From NCBI GenBank assembly GCA_964244655.1, contig CAXTJU010000002.1:1-64000 (forward strand): a DNA stretch of 64,000 bases, written 5' to 3'. The stretch comes from LMUY01 sp964244655. GTDB taxonomy: Bacteria > Pseudomonadota > Alphaproteobacteria > Acetobacterales > Acetobacteraceae. How positions within the stretch are numbered: position 1 is the first letter of the stretch; every line of letters begins with the position of its first letter. Positions 1 to 7,886 of this stretch are shown here, one piece after another. A program made the position numbers and the translations under genes. The notes beneath the pieces are model-generated. The model did not search any database. It saw only the letters and a program-made list of their open reading frames with translations, and was not told where the DNA came from.

Positions 1-54
1 GTTTTGGACGCCGATCACCCCGCTAAGAGGGTCAATTTTCCACGCTGTTCCACA
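1..54. mobile_element. Possible terminal repeat of an IS21-like element at the left edge
   Basis: On the minus strand the helicase reading frame stops matching its family right after the residues LAGA and is followed by sequence starting TGTGGAACAGCG, with the motif GTGGAAAATTGACC. Repeated AAAATTGACC-type motifs are typical of IS21-family ends (from memory). The rest of the element would lie left of the window, so this is an inference from one end only. Confidence 0.35.
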
Positions 55-167
55 GCCCCGGCAAGCACGAGGACCGGACCGGTCGCCGTGGCTGCCTCAA
101 GCTGTGGCGGTGTCAGGTCCGACAGGATCGATGTCGTGTCGTTGGAGACGCTACTGGATTTCCACAT
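15..167 (-). pseudogene. N-terminal stub of a UvrD/PcrA-like helicase
   Basis: The frame opens at an ATG (165-167) overlapping the last codons of the HD gene. It encodes LTPPQLEAATATGPVLVLAG, the typical start of superfamily 1A helicases, where the next residues should be the Walker A motif AGSGKT. Here the match ends at LAGA and a short foreign tail leads to a stop, so the motor domains are missing. The overlap suggests the helicase was the third gene of an operon with the TOPRIM and HD genes. The break coincides with a candidate IS end at position 54. No function is expected from the stub. Confidence 0.55.
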
Positions 168-1086
168 GGCAGCTGTATCCGTGACAGACGAGGACTTCCT
201 CGTCGGTTGTGAAGATCGTGAAATCGGCATCGAAGTCCCACTGGCCATCGTCGTCGCGCTGTCCGTCGACGATCACGCCCTCGACGCATTGCGAACCGTC
301 ATGGGCTTCGGCGAAGACGTAGGTGTCGGACAGGCTGTTGCCGGTGAGCGGCACGCTGCATCGCCGTCGATTGCCGGAAGGGAGCCGAGAAAAGCTCTCG
401 GCGAGGACAGAGATGGTCCGCTCCCGTTCGACCGCTGCGGCTATGCCGCCTGGATCGTCGCTGTGGAGGTCTGGACGTGTCAGCTCCTGCAGCTTTGCGA
501 GGAACAATGCTGCCGCGAGGCGCGGCGGCCACGGCTCCCAGGGCCGCAAACCGTCGGGCGTTGGAAGCGGATCCTGATCGACTGGCTGGAGTTGGATGTG
601 GAGGCTGTCCCGCATGTCCTCGCGGGACCATCCCGTGATGTGGAAGGCCTCAGATGCGGCAGCCAGGTGATCGGCTCTCTTGTGGAGGAGGTAGTCGTCC
701 CTGCTCCAAGGAGTCATCCCGTAGCGGGTGTCGATGGCGGCGCGCAGCCGGCCGGTGACGGCGCTGAACTCCTCTCCAAGATGCGGCTTGAGCGGCGAAA
801 TCGGATCGAAACAGAGGAATGCTTCCTCTGCGTCGTGAAGCAGTTCCCGCAAGGCTTCGGCGGTGGACAGCTTCTGCAGCGCTTGCATCTGCTGCCGCAG
901 CACCAGGACCAGGAGGCTATGCTGTGCGACCGATAGCGGCAGGTCCCATCGGGAGTGGCCACCCCAGCGGTAGGCCCGGGACAGGCTGATCGCGAGATCA
1001 CGATCGGTCCACGTGTCCGGCTCGGGTGCGAGAAGGTCCAGGCGCCGCCCGGATGGGAGCAGCACCCACGCGCGATCGGGCCTCAT
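151..1086 (-). CDS. HD-domain phosphohydrolase (YfbR-like)
   Basis: A 311-residue protein with the layout of YfbR-type HD hydrolases: SVAQHS near residue 52 supplies the first His, and LLHDAEEA near 84 supplies the HD pair that binds the metal. YfbR relatives dephosphorylate deoxynucleoside monophosphates; the substrate here is unknown. The C-terminal 100 residues, which are acidic and contain a segment rich in Asp around DGQWDFDADF, are not part of the HD core and I do not recognise them. The ATG overlaps the stop of the upstream TOPRIM gene (ATGA), and its own stop overlaps the start of the helicase stub, so the three were probably co-translated. Confidence 0.72.
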   Translation of the reverse strand: MRPDRAWVLLPSGRRLDLLAPEPDTWTDRDLAISLSRAYRWGGHSRWDLPLSVAQHSLLVLVLRQQMQALQKLSTAEALRELLHDAEEAFLCFDPISPLKPHLGEEFSAVTGRLRAAIDTRYGMTPWSRDDYLLHKRADHLAAASEAFHITGWSREDMRDSLHIQLQPVDQDPLPTPDGLRPWEPWPPRLAAALFLAKLQELTRPDLHSDDPGGIAAAVERERTISVLAESFSRLPSGNRRRCSVPLTGNSLSDTYVFAEAHDGSQCVEGVIVDGQRDDDGQWDFDADFTIFTTDEEVLVCHGYSCHVEIQ

Positions 1087-2018
1087 GATCCCCTGCCCTG
1101 TCGGACCACGTCGTTCCAGTCCGTCCCGGCGGGCGGTCTGAGTCGCTGGAAGCTCACGCCGACTGCGGCGGCGAGCGCCGCGTGCTTGTCGGCGTAGCGT
1201 TCACCCGCCTTGTTGGCGTCGGTAGCCCCGGCAAGCAGGGCAGCCGGATGGGCAGCAACCGCGGCGAGTGCTTGCTCGATCGCCTCCACGGTGCATGGGC
1301 CCATGCCGCCTCCTGTTGCGAGGTAGACCGTGTCGGATCGGATGCCCTCGACGGCCGCGAGACTAAGCGCGTCGATTGGCGCCTCTGCGATGGCGAGGCG
1401 GGTCGCCGTCGATCGACCGTCGTGCAGTCTGAACAGGACCTTGGTTCCTCCGCTGACGGAGCCTTTGAAGTCCGGACCGCGGATCTCGATGTGACTGACT
1501 GCGCCGTCGTCGCTTCTGTGGGCGAACCACGCGCTCCCGTACGGACCCTCCCGAACAACGTCCGCCTGGTCGGCCGCGGCCAGCACAGCGGGTGGTAGGC
1601 CGCGGGTTTGAGCGAGGTAAGTCCATACGCTTGAGCCTCGACGCAATTTCGGACGCTCGCTCCAGCGCTCGGCGACTGGCCGGCTTGGACCTGCGCGACG
1701 TGCCCGTGGCGATTCCGGGTAGCTGGGCGCAAGACCGATGAATGGCCGCAGCACCTTTCGCACCTGGCCGAAGTTCAGGCTCGGGTCGAGGAATTGCACC
1801 AGGTCGAAGACGTCGCCCTTGGCGGAACTCTGGGGATCCCACCAGCCACGACCGTCGTGGTTGACGATGACGATTTCGCCTTCGCCGCGGCGGAATTTCA
1901 GAGCGCGTCGAGTGCTGCCCTTGCGGTCGAGCAGCCAGGGCGGAGCCAGCCGCTCGAGGAGAGCTGCACAACTCACGCTTTGTCGGAATTGATCGAGCTC
2001 GGCATCTTGGCCGGACAT
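1083..2018 (-). CDS. DUF3991/TOPRIM domain protein
   Basis: I start the gene at ATG 2018 because AAAGGAG lies about 9 bases upstream; an in-frame ATG at 2129 has no such site. The 311-residue product has an N-terminal DUF3991-like region (FRQSV...WWDPQSSAKGDVFDLVQF, related to the zinc-less CHC2 fold of primases) and a C-terminal TOPRIM domain with AEAPIDALS (the acidic Glu) and GATDANKAGERYA in place of the usual DxD strand. Such proteins are common on plasmids and in conjugative regions and probably act on nucleic acids during replication or transfer. First gene of the TOPRIM-HD-helicase operon. Confidence 0.72.
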   Translation of the reverse strand: MSGQDAELDQFRQSVSCAALLERLAPPWLLDRKGSTRRALKFRRGEGEIVIVNHDGRGWWDPQSSAKGDVFDLVQFLDPSLNFGQVRKVLRPFIGLAPSYPESPRARRAGPSRPVAERWSERPKLRRGSSVWTYLAQTRGLPPAVLAAADQADVVREGPYGSAWFAHRSDDGAVSHIEIRGPDFKGSVSGGTKVLFRLHDGRSTATRLAIAEAPIDALSLAAVEGIRSDTVYLATGGGMGPCTVEAIEQALAAVAAHPAALLAGATDANKAGERYADKHAALAAAVGVSFQRLRPPAGTDWNDVVRQGRGS

Positions 2019-2324
2019 CGCACGGTGCTCCTTTCGGGGACCGGCGTGTGATTTCGTGGGGGCGGCTTCGCCCATCCCCCTCACCACGCCTTCATACGGC
2101 CCGAGGACCGCGAAGCGGACGCGGGGCAAGGGCGCCGAAGGCGGCCGCGTAGCGGCGACCCTTGCGGCGCGGCCTGCGCAAGCGGTAGCTCCATATCCTC
2201 AATCTCCCCGTTTCAGCCGGGAAGTTTCCGAGTCCTGCTTGCGAACGGAGACAGCTATTTTCTGCGAACGGCGAAGCTACCCGTTCTGCGAACGGCACAT
2301 ACCGTCAAGGCGCCCGTCCACGGT
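2019..2324. repeat. Intergenic region with three TGCGAACGG repeats
   Basis: TGCGAACGG occurs at 2240-2248, 2263-2271 and 2287-2295, evenly spaced by 23-24 bases, upstream of the TOPRIM operon and just after the end of the ATP-grasp gene. The same 9-mer returns at 4223-4231, upstream of the SIMPL gene, and at 4791-4799 inside the origin. Even spacing near two helical turns suggests a protein-binding array such as an operator or a second iteron family. The binding factor is unknown. Confidence 0.5.
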
Positions 2325-3455
2325 TTAGATGCGGTATCCGCAAGTCCGGAGATGGTTGCGGTAGGTTTCGTCGAGCATACCCACTCCCGACGCCAGCTGT
2401 GTGAGATTGAGGTCGCCGCCAAAGTTCACCTCCAGCGGCACTGGACCAGTGTCGGTTACCGCGACATCCCAGGACTGAGTGCGAATGGCCGGAAGGAGCC
2501 TCGCCGCATCTCCTACCATGCTCACGAGCCTGCTCCATGCCGGGATGATCGACCCAAGAACCATGCGACCGGTGTCTGTGTGCATCGGGTTGACGACCAT
2601 CTCCGCTCCGGTACCTCGGACTGTGCGCATGATCGTTCCCGTCTCTAGGTCGATCGCGCCGAGCATGTTGCCTTTGCGCCAGAAGTTGTCGGCCGGGTTC
2701 TGGCCGGTCGCAATTTTCGCCAAGGCTTTGTGGATCAAGGGCCCATTTGGTGTCAGCAGGACCAATACTCGGACCGACCATAGCCGCGGCCCGAATAGAG
2801 CTTCCAGCGATCGGTCGGCCGCCATACGCCGCTGGACGATATATCCCGCCTGGCGCCCTGTCATCGTTCCCGCGAGAGCCTCTGGTGATACGGTCTCGCC
2901 ACCCTGCATGATGACTTTGTCTGCATTCCGGTCATAGGCATCGGCGCTAATGACGGAGATGCTGTATTTTCCGTCGATCGGCTTGCCGAACAGCGGGTAG
3001 TTTTCGGGGTCCCGCAAGAATGCCACGATCGCCGTCTCGTCTCGCAAGAGTTGGCCGTGCGGCAGCCGTCGGTCAGGCCCTGTGACGGCCAACAGTGTAG
3101 GCGTCGGGAGCCCGGCGCCTGTCAGCAGGGTGTGGAAAAGCAGTTTGTCGGCCGCCGTTGCATACCAGCCTGTGTTGTTGCAGGCGATGTGCATTGGCTG
3201 CTGCGCCTGCTTCCCGACGAATCGGCGCTTGTCCTCTTTGGACAGGTGCGGTTCCCAGAGGCGGTAGTAGAAGTACTCGTTGGGAGTCAGCTTGCCTGGG
3301 CCGCGGCGCAGCGCGATTACCTCTGACAAGATGGACGACATCCGCCGGCCGCCCGAGAGCGCCGTCTGCAGGTTTGATGGAAAATCGACAGCAGGAATGC
3401 CGTTCAGGGCTGCGAACAGGCTGCCGTCGTCCGCGCTCATGCTCGTCGTGGTCAT
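2325..3455 (-). CDS. ATP-grasp protein of the sugar-transfer-associated family
   Basis: A 376-residue protein resembling the sugar-transfer-associated ATP-grasp family (PF14397). FGKPIDGKYSISV near 155 fits the nucleotide-binding lysine region, and PLEVNFGGDLNLTQ near 345 fits the C-terminal Mg/ATP-binding Glu/Asn motif. Relatives join a carboxylate to an amine or hydroxyl and are often found in polysaccharide loci; no sugar gene is near here. Translation is coupled to the upstream SIMPL gene by an ATGA overlap (3452-3455), so a cytosolic ligase is made together with an exported protein. Substrate unknown. Confidence 0.65.
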   Translation of the reverse strand: MTTTSMSADDGSLFAALNGIPAVDFPSNLQTALSGGRRMSSILSEVIALRRGPGKLTPNEYFYYRLWEPHLSKEDKRRFVGKQAQQPMHIACNNTGWYATAADKLLFHTLLTGAGLPTPTLLAVTGPDRRLPHGQLLRDETAIVAFLRDPENYPLFGKPIDGKYSISVISADAYDRNADKVIMQGGETVSPEALAGTMTGRQAGYIVQRRMAADRSLEALFGPRLWSVRVLVLLTPNGPLIHKALAKIATGQNPADNFWRKGNMLGAIDLETGTIMRTVRGTGAEMVVNPMHTDTGRMVLGSIIPAWSRLVSMVGDAARLLPAIRTQSWDVAVTDTGPVPLEVNFGGDLNLTQLASGVGMLDETYRNHLRTCGYRI

Positions 3456-4180
3456 GGTGTCTGGCTCCGTTCCGCTTTGGCCATGCGCAGCAACACGTCC
3501 GCGCTGACTGTCGCGGTGATGTCTTGCTCCTCGGGTGTCGAGACAGGTGTCGGCATGGCAAACTTTCCTGCCATCTGCATCCCTCCCCGCATGAATGGCA
3601 CCACCCGCGGCTCTTGCGAGAGGTCCACGTGCTGAAAGCGGTCCACCTCCACCTCGAGCGCCCTAGCTGCCTCGTTGGCCTCTTCGCGCAACTTGTGAAG
3701 GGCCGCGATGGTCGCCGCTCGCTGCGCCTTTTCGGCGCGGTCTTGTGAGACTTGCCAGCCGAGGCTGGTGATCGAGAGGCCTCCTCCCTGAAGCTGCCCA
3801 ACCATGTCGAGGACGTCGTCGCCGTTCGCTCCCCTCACCTCAACTGCTTGTTGCGCAACCCAGTGCGGCGGCTTCTCGTCTACGAAGGTGACGGAGTAGC
3901 CCTGAAAGGCGGTCTTGATACCTTTTGCTTTGTCGGTGACGGCCTTGGTTTTGGCGACGAGTGCATTCACTTGCTGCTGGGCCGCTAGGGCCCGTGGCGC
4001 CGTTGCCATCGCCGACACGGTGGCCAGCTCGTCGGGCGCGATCTTGCTGGTCTCCGTTGCCGATAGATGAAGCGATGGAGGTCCTGGGTCGATGGGCCCG
4101 CTATCACCTGCCGCCTGCGCAGCAGCTGGCCCAGCGACGGCAAAGAGGATCGATAGGCCTCGTAAGATCGATGCACCCAC
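3452..4180 (-). CDS. SIMPL (DUF541) domain protein, exported
   Basis: A 242-residue protein with a signal peptide of about 22 residues (ILRGLSILFAVAGPAAAQA). The body fits the SIMPL family: ATVSAMATAPRALAAQQQVNALVAK, then ITSLGWQVSQDRAEKAQRAATIAALHKLREEA, then a C-terminal beta-rich part with VPFMRGG. SIMPL proteins are periplasmic or outer-membrane oligomers of poorly known role. First gene of a two-gene operon with the ATP-grasp enzyme. A TGCGAACGG motif lies about 43 bases upstream of the start, and the replication origin follows. Confidence 0.65.
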   Translation of the reverse strand: MGASILRGLSILFAVAGPAAAQAAGDSGPIDPGPPSLHLSATETSKIAPDELATVSAMATAPRALAAQQQVNALVAKTKAVTDKAKGIKTAFQGYSVTFVDEKPPHWVAQQAVEVRGANGDDVLDMVGQLQGGGLSITSLGWQVSQDRAEKAQRAATIAALHKLREEANEAARALEVEVDRFQHVDLSQEPRVVPFMRGGMQMAGKFAMPTPVSTPEEQDITATVSADVLLRMAKAERSQTP

Positions 4181-4285
4181 TCATGCCTCCACTGCTTGGT
4201 GGTTCTCTGTAGCAGGGCAGCTTGCGAACGGCGGATGCGTTTCTCCCTGTAAGCCCTTTCTACGAACTAGTAGATGTGCAGAAAG

Positions 4286-4294
4286 TTATCCACA
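4286..4294 (+). promoter_or_regulatory. DnaA box TTATCCACA
   Basis: Perfect match to the high-affinity DnaA 9-mer, 50 bases before the first G-tract repeat. Confidence 0.75.
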
Positions 4295-4343
4295 GAACCG
4301 CAGCTGTAGCTACAGGAAGGCTAAAGGATTCTATCTATAGGTT

Positions 4344-5010
4344 GGGGGTGCGATTACCCGTGCAGAAAGAGGGGCGATTACCCGAATAACTGGGGGGCAA
4401 TGGCCCGTGTATAACTTCCATCCTTCACAGGCCTCTGTGGATAACTTATCTGGCGTTGTTTGTCTCGGCTTTGGACTTAGGGGGGGGGAATTACCCAAAT
4501 TAGAATCTCACCTCATCGGTAGCTTCAATCTTAAAGAGGGGGGGCAAATGCCCGAACCTGGACCGGGGAGTAATACCCGCATTTTCCTCTCCATCGGCGC
4601 TCACCAACTTTACTACTGGGCTCAAAGGGGGGGGGCAAATACCCGTGGCAAGCAAAGGCCGATCGATCTTGTTGTTGCAATGGGTCGGACCGGTGCAGGA
4701 AGGGGGGTAATAGCCCGCAAGAACACTCGACTCGTGATCTTAGCAACTAACTTCCTGCCCGAGGGGGGGGCGGAGACCCGCACAGAAGCTTGCGAACGGC
4801 GACCGATTTTCCGTGAGCCGCAAAATAAGTGATCTAGCAGAGGGCAACGGTCATCGATCTCTTTGCAAAGGGGGGGGTGATTACCCGAACGGCAAGGGCT
4901 CCTTACGTGGGAGCAAAGCGATTAAGCGATTTTCGATAAATATCGTAGTCTTAAGGGCTTATCGAAACAGACTTCGGATGGAGTTTGATAAGGCGGGGGG
5001 TAATTGCCCG
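4344..5010 (+). repeat. Array of eleven G-tract/CCCG iteron-like repeats
   Basis: Each copy is a run of 4-9 G, a 5-7 base AT-rich core and CCCG, for example GGGGTGATTACCCG; the core approximates the palindrome GGGTAATTACCC. Copies end at about 4360, 4384, 4407, 4497, 4554, 4579, 4645, 4717, 4780, 4887 and 5010. All have the G-run on the plus strand. Spacing is irregular (23-123 bases), unlike a CRISPR. Best explained as binding sites for the plasmid initiator. Confidence 0.7.
4436..4444 (-). promoter_or_regulatory. DnaA box TGTGGATAA (reverse)
   Basis: Perfect DnaA 9-mer in reverse orientation, between the third and fourth G-tract repeats. Confidence 0.75.
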
Positions 5011-5263
5011 AACAGCGATCGTCTGGCTCAAGTGGATCGTTGGTTTCCGGACTAACAGCCAGGCTTGATCACATACTGCTACTGAGGCAAGACCAAGATG
5101 ACCTGCTAAGAACCTGACTCACAAGGTCACGTCCGGGCGGACTTGGCAGGCGCTGGCCGCCTTCGTCCCTTCGTCACAGTCGCATCCGTTTAGATCGGCG
5201 TTCGAGGGTGAACGTCTGAATGTCCAGTACTGCGGCCGAGGGACTGGCAGCGCGGCCGAAACG

Positions 5264-5530
5264 CTAGCGCAAGCCACGGAAGAGCTGCGCCCAGATCGCC
5301 TCCAAGCCCTTTAAGCTGTCATCACGCTGGAACTTGCGAAAATTGTTGTAGGTGGTCGAGCGGCGTGGGAAGCCATCGCATGGTTGATAGCGCCAAGGGC
5401 ACCCGGTTCGCAGCAAGTGTAGGATCGCGCTCGTCGCCGCGGGCATGTCCGTCTTGCCCGGGGGACCTCCGGGGGCAGCCTCTGGAATCTATGGGCCGAG
5501 ACGTGTCCATTCCTCGCCAGTTAAATCATT
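5264..5530 (-). pseudogene. IS5-family transposase N-terminal remnant
   Basis: The minus-strand translation contains ILHLLRTGCPWRY and RSTTYNNFRKFQRD, the conserved N-terminal block of IS5/IS1031-type transposases. Upstream the match continues as GGPPGKTDMPAA but meets an in-frame TAG, and the downstream DDE domain is absent. It is therefore a dead fragment sitting between the origin repeats and repA. No terminal repeats were identified. Confidence 0.7.
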
Positions 5531-5660
5531 TGGAAGGACGGGCCCTGGCTGCCGATATGTCGCACTATCGTTGTCTGGCCACGTCCCTCGCACCATCAGC
5601 CGTGGCTAGACTCTCTCAATCATCCGCTCCGAACCATCGCAAGCGCTTTAGGGTCAGGTT

Positions 5661-6587
5661 CTAAGCCTTGAGGCTCCGAGCTACGAGCAGAGACGTTTTT
5701 GGAATCGGCGAAGGAGACGGGAGCAGTTTCAAACCTCCATTCACCTTCTCGATACGGGCATCCGGGTAAACAGCATGAACTAAACGCAGCGTTTTATTCA
5801 TCTCTCGCTTGAAATCCTTTATCTCGCCGTATTCCTGTCCGAACTGTTGCCTCAGGTTTTCCCAAGACAGAAAAGTACCATTCGGTGGCTTGACCCTGTG
5901 CAATCGATGAGCAAGCCAGGCATAGACGTCCAGAGCGAGAGCCGAATGCTTCAAAGCCCCAAGTGCTCTGGGATCTAACGGGACGGCGAACTGTGTCAAA
6001 GACTCAAAGAACTCGGGCGTCAATTCAATCGAGCCAGGCATTAGGCTCGGCGCTGCTTCTGAGTGATTGAGCCACGTTGAAAATCGCTTAATTGGTTTCG
6101 CGCTCAAAGTGTCTTGACCATAACCAAGGCTCATATGGCATGCAGCTAGGGCCCTCATCTGGGCCGAGAAACTCCGATATTCCCTGCCGCCCGTATCTAT
6201 CCCGAGCCTGATCAAGAACTCTCTAGCTGACCGCCCAACCTCCACACAGGGGTTTTGCGTTCGGATTGCCTCGGTGCTGACATGAACCAAAGCAAGACGT
6301 GGGCGTGTTCCGTATGGGAGTGGCTGTTGAACCCACTCCGCTCCATCCCAAAGCTTTCCGGCTTCAAGGAGAAGCGATGCCTTACCGCTCGTTCGTTCGA
6401 ACGTGAGAGCTTTCACCTGGCTGCGAGGTAGGCCCACTTGACAGAGCCCGGCGTGCAGGAAGTCAGGGCGATCGGAGGGTTTCTCTGCAATCTCGGAGGA
6501 TAGACGTATGATTCTCGCGGTTGTCGCCCGCAGGCGATCACTACTAAGCCCCAGGTCACCTTGGCCGTCAGTAGGACTCGAGCCCAT
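5661..6587 (-). CDS. repA: Plasmid replication initiator, RepA_C family
   Basis: A 308-residue protein when started at ATG 6587; in-frame ATGs also occur at 6599 and 6647, and the true start is uncertain (GGGGAAGG lies only a few bases before 6587). The body resembles plasmid-encoded RepA proteins (PF04796): YGTRPRLALVHVSTEAIRTQ, EFLIRLGIDTGGREYRSFSAQMRAL and DVYAWLAHRLHRV followed by WENLRQQFGQEY are the characteristic blocks. It would bind the nearby iterons and recruit host replication proteins. It faces away from the parA operon, with a 36-base palindrome between them that could repress both. Confidence 0.78.
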   Translation of the reverse strand: MGSSPTDGQGDLGLSSDRLRATTARIIRLSSEIAEKPSDRPDFLHAGLCQVGLPRSQVKALTFERTSGKASLLLEAGKLWDGAEWVQQPLPYGTRPRLALVHVSTEAIRTQNPCVEVGRSAREFLIRLGIDTGGREYRSFSAQMRALAACHMSLGYGQDTLSAKPIKRFSTWLNHSEAAPSLMPGSIELTPEFFESLTQFAVPLDPRALGALKHSALALDVYAWLAHRLHRVKPPNGTFLSWENLRQQFGQEYGEIKDFKREMNKTLRLVHAVYPDARIEKVNGGLKLLPSPSPIPKTSLLVARSLKA

Positions 6588-6696
6588 TACCTTCCCCATG
6601 AAAAGCGCGCCGTAACTCCCTGGTAAGGCGAGTCGCTTACACCACAACCTTTTAGCTCAATTTTCGCGCGCAAGGCAATCTAGCTGAGGCGACAAA

Positions 6697-6732
6697 ACGT
6701 TGAAGGGTTCTGGCACCAGAACCCTTCAACGT
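6697..6732. promoter_or_regulatory. 36-bp near-perfect palindrome between repA and the par operon
   Basis: Two 17-base arms are perfectly complementary around a central CA. The middle 16 bases, GTTCTGGCACCAGAAC (6707-6722), are the same motif as the repeats downstream of parA. Its place in the divergent intergenic region fits an operator bound by the ribbon-helix-helix protein and perhaps also a partition site. Confidence 0.7.
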
Positions 6733-6803
6733 CGTAGCGCTCTTGCGCCACTAACACACAACGTTCTAACGTCAATGTCAGGCAATGCGGGGAAAGAGAG
6801 TAG

Positions 6804-7226
6804 ATGGCTAGCCGGACAAAACTCAGTGGAGCTGCCTTAGCGGCAGAGCTCACAGAACTGTCGTTTCCGGGTGCGACAAACCCTCAGCCTACGCCTCAGG
6901 CGTTTAACGTGACGGCTGAGCTTGCCGATGCCCCCTCCCCTTCCCCACTACCGCAGCCAACGCGTTCTCAAGGGGACGCGAGAGCCCGTCGAGACGCTAA
7001 ACCGGTCTCTAGAGGCGGCCGTCCAGCGAAAGCGGGCATTGATGGAATTCCGGTCAACGTGAGGCTGTCGCAGGCGGATCATCTTGCTCTCGCCAAACTT
7101 GCGTCGAGACTGATGGTGCCCGGAAGACCTTTGCCGACAGTCCAGGACGTGGTGAGAAGCGTAATTCGTGGTGCTTTGGGAGAACCAGAATTGGCTCTGA
7201 GACTCTGCCGCCAACTGGACGCCTAG
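6804..7226 (+). CDS. Ribbon-helix-helix partition adaptor (ParB/ParG-like)
   Basis: A 140-residue protein. The first 80 residues are Pro/Ala/Ser-rich and look disordered. The last 60 carry GIPVNVRLSQADHLALAKLASRL followed by TVQDVVRSVIRGAL, a good fit to a ribbon-helix-helix DNA-binding fold (strand, helix, helix). The parA gene starts 6 bases after its stop. In type Ib-like partition systems a small RHH protein binds the centromere and stimulates ParA; here the gene precedes parA rather than following it. Flanking 16-bp palindromes are the probable binding sites. Start ATG 6804 has GGGGAAAGAGAG upstream. Confidence 0.65.
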   Translation: MASRTKLSGAALAAELTELSFPGATNPQPTPQAFNVTAELADAPSPSPLPQPTRSQGDARARRDAKPVSRGGRPAKAGIDGIPVNVRLSQADHLALAKLASRLMVPGRPLPTVQDVVRSVIRGALGEPELALRLCRQLDA

Positions 7227-7232
7227 AGTAGG

Positions 7233-7886
7233 ATGGTAAAAACGATCGTACTGGCGGGCGATAAGGGCGGCTCGGGTAAAACGACCTCAAGCCACGCGAT
7301 CTCGCACGGCTTAGCTATGCACGGCATTCGGGCATTTCACATCTCCACCGATCCACGCCGGGAAATCCTGCCGCCAGCATCGCGACGTTATGCAACGCTG
7401 GACGGGCGCGACCCCAAAGCCCTGGGAGCGATCCTTGACAAGCTTAGTGCAATGGATGGAGCCGTCGCGTTAATCGATGGTGGCGGTGGTCGGCCTGATA
7501 TCGATCGCGTTTTAGCCCGTGCCGCGGACTTAACGGTTATTCCCTTCATGCAATCACAAACAGATTTGCGGGTGGTGAAGGCAGATCTTCTTAGGTTGCC
7601 CGATGCGATCGGCCTTCCCAATCGTTGGCCGACTCAGAAGTGGGCGCGTGACGTCGCTGATCGCGAACTCGGCCAGGAGCTTGAAGGCTTCCTTGACAGG
7701 CTGATGTCTCCTGTTCCTGAGATCAATGGTTACGTGTCTTTATTGCGCGACACGGGTGCGGCAGCCAGGATCAATCCTCCCTGTAAGCAGCTTGCGCTGC
7801 GGATCCTGGAGAGAATGGGACTTAGTCTTTACAGTTTTGAAGCGGCTACGGCCCCCAGCGGTCCAGCACCAGAAAAGTCCCTGTAA
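7233..7886 (+). CDS. parA: ParA-family partition ATPase
   Basis: A 217-residue MinD/ParA-type ATPase. The deviant Walker A KGGSGKTTSSH starts at residue 11, VALIDGGGGRPD near 78 is the Walker A' region, and TVIPFMQSQTDL near 101 follows it. Its size matches small ParA proteins without an N-terminal DNA-binding domain, which work with a separate small adaptor, here the RHH protein directly upstream. Its job is to segregate the plasmid by ATP-driven binding to the nucleoid. Confidence 0.8.
   Translation: MVKTIVLAGDKGGSGKTTSSHAISHGLAMHGIRAFHISTDPRREILPPASRRYATLDGRDPKALGAILDKLSAMDGAVALIDGGGGRPDIDRVLARAADLTVIPFMQSQTDLRVVKADLLRLPDAIGLPNRWPTQKWARDVADRELGQELEGFLDRLMSPVPEINGYVSLLRDTGAAARINPPCKQLALRILERMGLSLYSFEAATAPSGPAPEKSL

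Larger units (their letters stand above)
4181..5263. other. Plasmid replication origin region (oriV)
   Basis: About 1.1 kb with no convincing gene. It holds two perfect DnaA boxes, eleven G-tract iteron-like repeats (4344-5010), one TGCGAACGG motif and an AT-rich patch around 4925-4965 containing CGATAAATATCG. The repA gene lies 400 bases further right on the minus strand, reading toward the array, with an IS5 remnant in between. The combination of DnaA boxes, short repeats, AT-rich DNA and a nearby initiator gene is the usual makeup of an iteron origin. Confidence 0.72.

Noticed and set aside
4344..5010. CRISPR array
   Set aside because: Repeats are only about 14-18 bases, variable in sequence, and the spacers range from a few to over 100 bases; no cas gene is present.
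6560..6640. tRNA-like stretch in the 5' part of repA (GGGCTCGAGTCC resembling a T arm)
   Set aside because: The arms pair poorly and no acceptor or anticodon stem of proper length could be built; it overlaps coding sequence.
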